A stretch of 64,000 nucleotides of DNA, from assembly GCA_017458845.1 (NCBI GenBank), contig JAFSZY010000014.1, positions 156,495 to 220,494 of the forward strand, in the 5' to 3' direction. The notes below the pieces were generated by a model. That model worked only from the letters and a program-made list of their open reading frames with translations, was not told the origin of the DNA and searched no databases. Source of the stretch: Ruminococcus sp. Lineage in GTDB: Bacteria > Bacillota > Clostridia > Oscillospirales > Acutalibacteraceae. Position numbers and translations under genes: made by a program. The first letter of the stretch is position 1, and each line of letters begins with the position of its first letter. Shown piece by piece: positions 61,836-64,000 of this stretch.

Positions 61836-62276
61836 TTATATTACATAATCATTTGAATAGCTTTCTCTCTTATGGTCAAGTATGTCCTGCAGGGTTATTC
61901 CGTCGAGGTACTCGTCAATTGTATTCTTTAGCCCCTGCCATACATAAAGAGTAGCGCAGTCGTCACGACGTTTACACTCAATATAGTTATCATCATCAAT
62001 ACAAGCCAAAGGAGAAAGACTGCCCTCTGTCAGTCTGAGAACGTCGCCTACAGTTACTTTACTCGGAGAAACAGCGAGTCTGTAGCCTCCCTGAAAGCCT
62101 CTGTTAGTCTGAAGAATATGGGATTTGTTGAGCACAGGCACAATCTGTTCAAGGTATTTTTTGGAAATATCCTGACGTTTGGCTATGTCTTTTAGAGCGA
62201 TAAAACCGTCGTTTTGATACTCCGCCAAATCCACAAGCATTCTTAAGGCGTACCTTCCTTTTGTTGAAACACGCAT
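61836..62276 (-). CDS. Rrf2-family transcriptional regulator (IscR/CymR-like)
   Basis: A 146-aa winged-helix regulator. MRVSTKGRYALRMLVDLA, KYLEQIVPVLNKSHIL and the wing NRGFQGGYRLAVSP are typical of Rrf2. Unlike Bacillus CymR it has three cysteines (Cys92, Cys101, Cys107, spacing C-x8-C-x5-C), close to the Fe-S ligands of IscR (C-x5-C-x5-C), so it may sense a cluster. It lies between cysK and cysE and its promoter carries the same palindrome as that of cysK, indicating autoregulation and control of cysteine synthesis. Confidence 0.9.
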   Translation of the reverse strand: MRVSTKGRYALRMLVDLAEYQNDGFIALKDIAKRQDISKKYLEQIVPVLNKSHILQTNRGFQGGYRLAVSPSKVTVGDVLRLTEGSLSPLACIDDDNYIECKRRDDCATLYVWQGLKNTIDEYLDGITLQDILDHKRESYSNDYVI

Positions 62277-62290
62277 TTTTATTCCCCCTT

Positions 62291-62310
62291 AACCTACCAA
62301 TTTTGTAGTT
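62291..62310. promoter_or_regulatory. Rrf2-type operator at the regulator's own promoter
   Basis: AACCTAC-N7-GTAGTT palindrome located at the predicted transcription start of the rrf2 gene, 7 bp after its -10 box. Confidence 0.72.
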
Positions 62311-62316
62311 TTTTAT

Positions 62317-62345
62317 ATTCTATCACAAAATATTGAATAATACAA
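62317..62345 (-). promoter_or_regulatory. Promoter of the rrf2 gene
   Basis: -35 TTGTAT (62340-62345), 17-bp spacer, -10 TAGAAT (62317-62322) on the complement. Confidence 0.68.
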
Positions 62346-62353
62346 GAAATTTG

Positions 62354-62382
62354 TTGCTAATTTATTAAATCTCATATATAAT
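62354..62382 (+). promoter_or_regulatory. Promoter of cysE
   Basis: -35 TTGCTA (62354-62359), 17-bp spacer, -10 TATAAT (62377-62382). The implied start (about 62389) coincides with the ATG of the leader frame. Confidence 0.78.
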
Positions 62383-62389
62383 ATAGAAA

Positions 62390-62479
62390 ATGGAAATCCG
62401 ACCAGTTTGCCGCAAAGCGACAACGGGCGATGACTATAACCGCCACTTTACGCCTTATCCGCCCACAATAAGGTTGTAA
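62390..62479 (+). CDS. Possible cysE leader peptide (29 aa)
   Basis: Frame starting MEIRPVCRKATTGDDYNRHF at the predicted +1, so it would be translated from a leaderless message. One Cys codon at position 7. Its last codons form the 5' arm of the stem that hides the cysE ribosome binding site. No family known to me; coding status unproven. Confidence 0.4.
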   Translation: MEIRPVCRKATTGDDYNRHFTPYPPTIRL

Positions 62480-62510
62480 AAAATTCTAATGACTTTTGTG
62501 GGCGGAAAGG
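62453..62510 (+). promoter_or_regulatory. Stem-loop sequestering the cysE ribosome binding site
   Basis: CCTTATCCGCCCACAA (62453-62468) pairs with TTGTGGGCGGAAAGG (62496-62510): 15 bp with a single bulge, 27-nt loop. The 3' arm contains the only Shine-Dalgarno-like sequence (GGCGG/AAAGG) before the cysE ATG at 62513. Translation through the leader frame would open it. Confidence 0.65.
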
Positions 62511-62512
62511 CT

Positions 62513-63436
62513 ATGGCAATTAATATGAACCATTCGGATAAGCTTGTGGACAAGATTCTTGAAAATTACGACAAACACGAACTTACCAAAAGAATAGACG
62601 CCGACAATATTGTAAGCCGTGACGTTCTCATCAACATTATTAAGGAGCTAAGGAAGCTTCTCTTCCCGGGCTATTTTGACAATATGAAAATCAGAAGCGG
62701 ATATGTAAAATATCTGGTCGGCGAAAGGCTTGAATACATTGAGTATAACCTTAAGCAGCAGGTTATTAACGCTCTGAAAAACTATGACGATAACTGCAAA
62801 GAGGAGTTTGACGAAAAGGCTGAGTGCTTGGTGCACAAATTCCTGAGCAAAATTCCCGATATCCGCGATTATCTCGACAAAGATGTTCAGGCGGCGTTCA
62901 GCGGGGACCCCGCGGCATACAGCACCGAGGAAATAATTTTCAGTTACCCTGGTATATTCGCAATTACTGTTTACAGGATTGCGCACGAGCTTTGGCTGCT
63001 TGGTATTCCTATGATTCCGAGGATAATGTCAGAATACGCGCATAACCTTACGGGTATTGATATTCACCCGGGCGCTGCTATCGGCGAGTTTTTCTTTATC
63101 GACCACGGTACAGGAATTGTTATCGGTGAAACAACAGTAATCGGCAATAATGTAAAAATTTATCAAGGCGTAACTCTGGGCGGCCTTTCCACAAGAAAAG
63201 GTCAACAGCTCAAGGGCGTTAAACGTCACCCCACAATCGGCAACAATGTTACAATCTACTCCAACACGAGTATTCTAGGCGGAGATACTATTATCGGCGA
63301 TAATGTTGTAATAGGCGGTAACGCGTTTATCGTGAAATCCATTTCCGAGGGAATGAAAGTAAACATCAGAAACCCCGAGCTTGAATACAGCGTTGACAAA
63401 AAATACGAGGACGAGTTCTGGGATTGGAGTATTTAA
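62513..63436 (+). CDS. cysE: Serine O-acetyltransferase (EpsC/CysE)
   Basis: Acetylates serine from acetyl-CoA, the first step of cysteine synthesis; about 307 aa. A helical N-terminal domain of 170 residues (EpsC type) precedes the left-handed beta-helix with [21 protein letters not shown] (catalytic His-Asp pair) and [13 protein letters not shown] hexapeptide repeats. I start at ATG 62513 after GGCGGAAAGG; an in-frame ATG at 62489 lies inside the leader hairpin loop and has no site. It forms the cysteine synthase complex with CysK. Confidence 0.95.
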   Translation: MAINMNHSDKLVDKILENYDKHELTKRIDADNIVSRDVLINIIKELRKLLFPGYFDNMKIRSGYVKYLVGERLEYIEYNLKQQVINALKNYDDNCKEEFDEKAECLVHKFLSKIPDIRDYLDKDVQAAFSGDPAAYSTEEIIFSYPGIFAITVYRIAHELWLLGIPMIPRIMSEYAHNLTGIDIHPGAAIGEFFFIDHGTGIVIGETTVIGNNVKIYQGVTLGGLSTRKGQQLKGVKRHPTIGNNVTIYSNTSILGGDTIIGDNVVIGGNAFIVKSISEGMKVNIRNPELEYSVDKKYEDEFWDWSI

Positions 63437-63446
63437 GAGGAAGATT

Positions 63447-63647
63447 ATGAAGAAAATTATTTTTGCAATTATATTTGTGTTGATTATATCGACCTTTGCC
63501 GGATGTTCCGAGTCCGCAGAACGCAGTCAGACATCATCAAAAGCAATAAAAGCCGTAGAAGAAACTACCGAAGCACAAACTCAGGCTAATACTCAAAAGA
63601 TTACAACCACGGATGAGTTCCCTACTGTCGCTGAGGATGAAAGCTAA
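63447..63647 (+). CDS. Small lipoprotein (66 aa)
   Basis: Signal peptide MKKIIFAIIFVLIISTFAG with lipobox FAGC (Cys 20), then a 47-residue Thr/Ser/Glu/Gln-rich tail (KAVEETTEAQTQANTQ). Starts at the ATG 63447 behind GAGGAAGATT, 10 nt after cysE. No domain. Possibly co-transcribed with cysE. Confidence 0.7.
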   Translation: MKKIIFAIIFVLIISTFAGCSESAERSQTSSKAIKAVEETTEAQTQANTQKITTTDEFPTVAEDES

Positions 63648-63674
63648 GAAAAAAATAAGTTTATAAATTATTAA

Positions 63675-63703
63675 TTGACAAACAGCTGTTTATTTGATAT
63701 AAT
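63675..63703 (+). promoter_or_regulatory. Consensus promoter of tRNA-Gly
   Basis: TTGACA (63675-63680), 17-bp spacer, TATAAT (63698-63703), 17 nt before the tRNA. Confidence 0.9.
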
Positions 63704-63720
63704 AACGCTGTTGTCAATAC

Positions 63721-63794
63721 GCGGATGTAGTTTAGTGGTAGAACTTCAGCCTTCCAAGCTGATCGTGTGGGTTCGATTCCCATCATCCGCTCCA
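63721..63794 (+). tRNA. tRNA-Gly(TCC)
   Basis: 74 nt with encoded CCA. Acceptor GCGGATG/CATCCGC, discriminator T73, anticodon loop CTTCCAA (anticodon TCC) on stem TCAGC/GCTGA. All arms pair. Confidence 0.97.
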
Positions 63795-63802
63795 AAAAAG
63801 AT

Positions 63803-63830
63803 AAAGACGCCATTTGGCGTCTTTTCTTTT
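63803..63830 (+). terminator. Terminator of tRNA-Gly
   Basis: A 9-bp stem (AAAGACGCC/GGCGTCTTT) with an ATTT loop, followed by TCTTTT. Confidence 0.88.
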
Positions 63831-63858
63831 TGGAGCGTAATGATGACGGGAATCGAAC
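63831..63858 (-). repeat. Inverted copy of the tRNA-Gly 3' end
   Basis: Reverse complement of the tRNA T-arm and acceptor strand including CCA: TGGAGCG, ATGATG and GGGAATCGAAC match 63771-63794 in order, with 1-3 extra bases between blocks. Confidence 0.7.
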
Positions 63859-63874
63859 AGCCCGTTAAGAAAAC

Positions 63875-63912
63875 AGGCTCTATAATAAAAGTTGGGGTAA
63901 CAAATAGAGCCT
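63875..63912. terminator. Second hairpin downstream of tRNA-Gly
   Basis: An 8-bp stem (AGGCTCTA/TAGAGCCT) with a 22-nt loop, A-rich after it and T-rich on the other side. The rest of the window (63913-64000) is AT-rich with no gene that I can support. Confidence 0.45.
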
Positions 63913-64000
63913 ACAAAAAATAATTATAAAAAAATGTAAAAAAGTAGAGCATATTTGCTACAAATCCGTTAAAATGGAATTGATGAGAAACCACGAAACG

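Noticed and set aside
62430..62471. 13-codon frame (MTITATLRLIRPQ) in the cysE leader
   Set aside because: It overlaps the longer Cys-containing frame in another register and has a poor ribosome binding site; the 29-codon frame fits the predicted transcription start better.
63675..63923. Open frame of 82 codons on the + strand at the right end
   Set aside because: It runs through the tRNA-Gly promoter, the tRNA itself and its terminator; not a protein gene.
1..64000. CRISPR array, prophage, transposase or integrase
   Set aside because: No regularly spaced repeats and no recombinase or phage structural frames seen; the 115-bp palindromes have no encoded transposase in the window.

Overview
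The window reads as chromosomal DNA from an anaerobic, endospore-forming Clostridia, most like the Ruminococcaceae/Oscillospiraceae. The evidence is sporulation genes (spoIIGA-sigE, yabP, yabQ, ylmC, a germinant-receptor pair, spoIVA, a 30-codon spoVM and a SPOCS/LysM coat-type gene), rubrerythrin, a sodium-pump decarboxylase membrane pair, TPTE/TE-rich secreted linkers, and a starch-degrading lipoprotein beside a cohesin-like secreted protein. The species is inference only. I see no phage, transposase or CRISPR array; this is mostly core genome in compact operons.

Layout, left to right. 1-1.2 kb: 5' part of tsf and rpsB with a structured leader. 1.2-3.8 kb: SleB-type wall hydrolase, ylmC, a DegV protein and two tiny genes. 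3.86-5.4 kb: spoIIGA-sigE. 5.4-9.2 kb: small lipoprotein, MORN protein, pfkA and an rRNA methyltransferase. 9.2-14.1 kb: the yabM-mazG-hup-rqcP-yabP-yabQ-divIC-yabR cluster, in nearly Bacillus order. 14.6-31.8 kb: a tightly packed run of 16 genes from hprK to hemZ that mixes carbon control, wall precursor, isoprenoid, NAD kinase, recombination and stringent-response genes. 31.9-35.3 kb: germinant receptor genes back to back with a DUF421/DUF4363 pair. 35.3-37.8 kb: a zinc/manganese ABC transporter. 37.8-41.7 kb: secDF and an aminotransferase. 41.9-43.4 kb: a capsule-type tyrosine kinase and its modulator. 43.5-45.2 kb: oadB and oadG. 45.3-48.65 kb: spoIVA, a SPOCS/LysM gene, spoVM and a 47-aa membrane peptide. 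48.7-52.9 kb: a pseudouridine synthase, then plsY-fakB-fakA. 53-58.6 kb: rubrerythrin, a membrane protein, tRNA-Ala, the amylase and the cohesin-like protein. 58.6-60.6 kb: a transglutaminase-type lipoprotein and tcdA. 60.7-63.4 kb: cysK, an Rrf2 regulator and cysE. 63.4-64 kb: a small lipoprotein and tRNA-Gly.

The most interesting signals are in non-coding DNA. (i) Both tRNA genes are followed by a terminator hairpin and then an inverted partial copy of the tRNA's own T-arm (Ala, 13 nt) or T-arm plus acceptor end (Gly, about 24 of 26 nt). (ii) cysK and the rrf2 gene carry the same CCTAC-N7-GTAG palindrome immediately after the -10 box. (iii) Both cysteine genes have a short, cysteine-containing leader frame, and the cysE Shine-Dalgarno sequence lies inside a 15-bp stem whose other arm is the end of that frame. 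(iv) Two diverged copies of a roughly 115-bp palindromic element flank the amylase and cohesin-like locus. (v) spoVM and several other very short genes are present but easy to miss.
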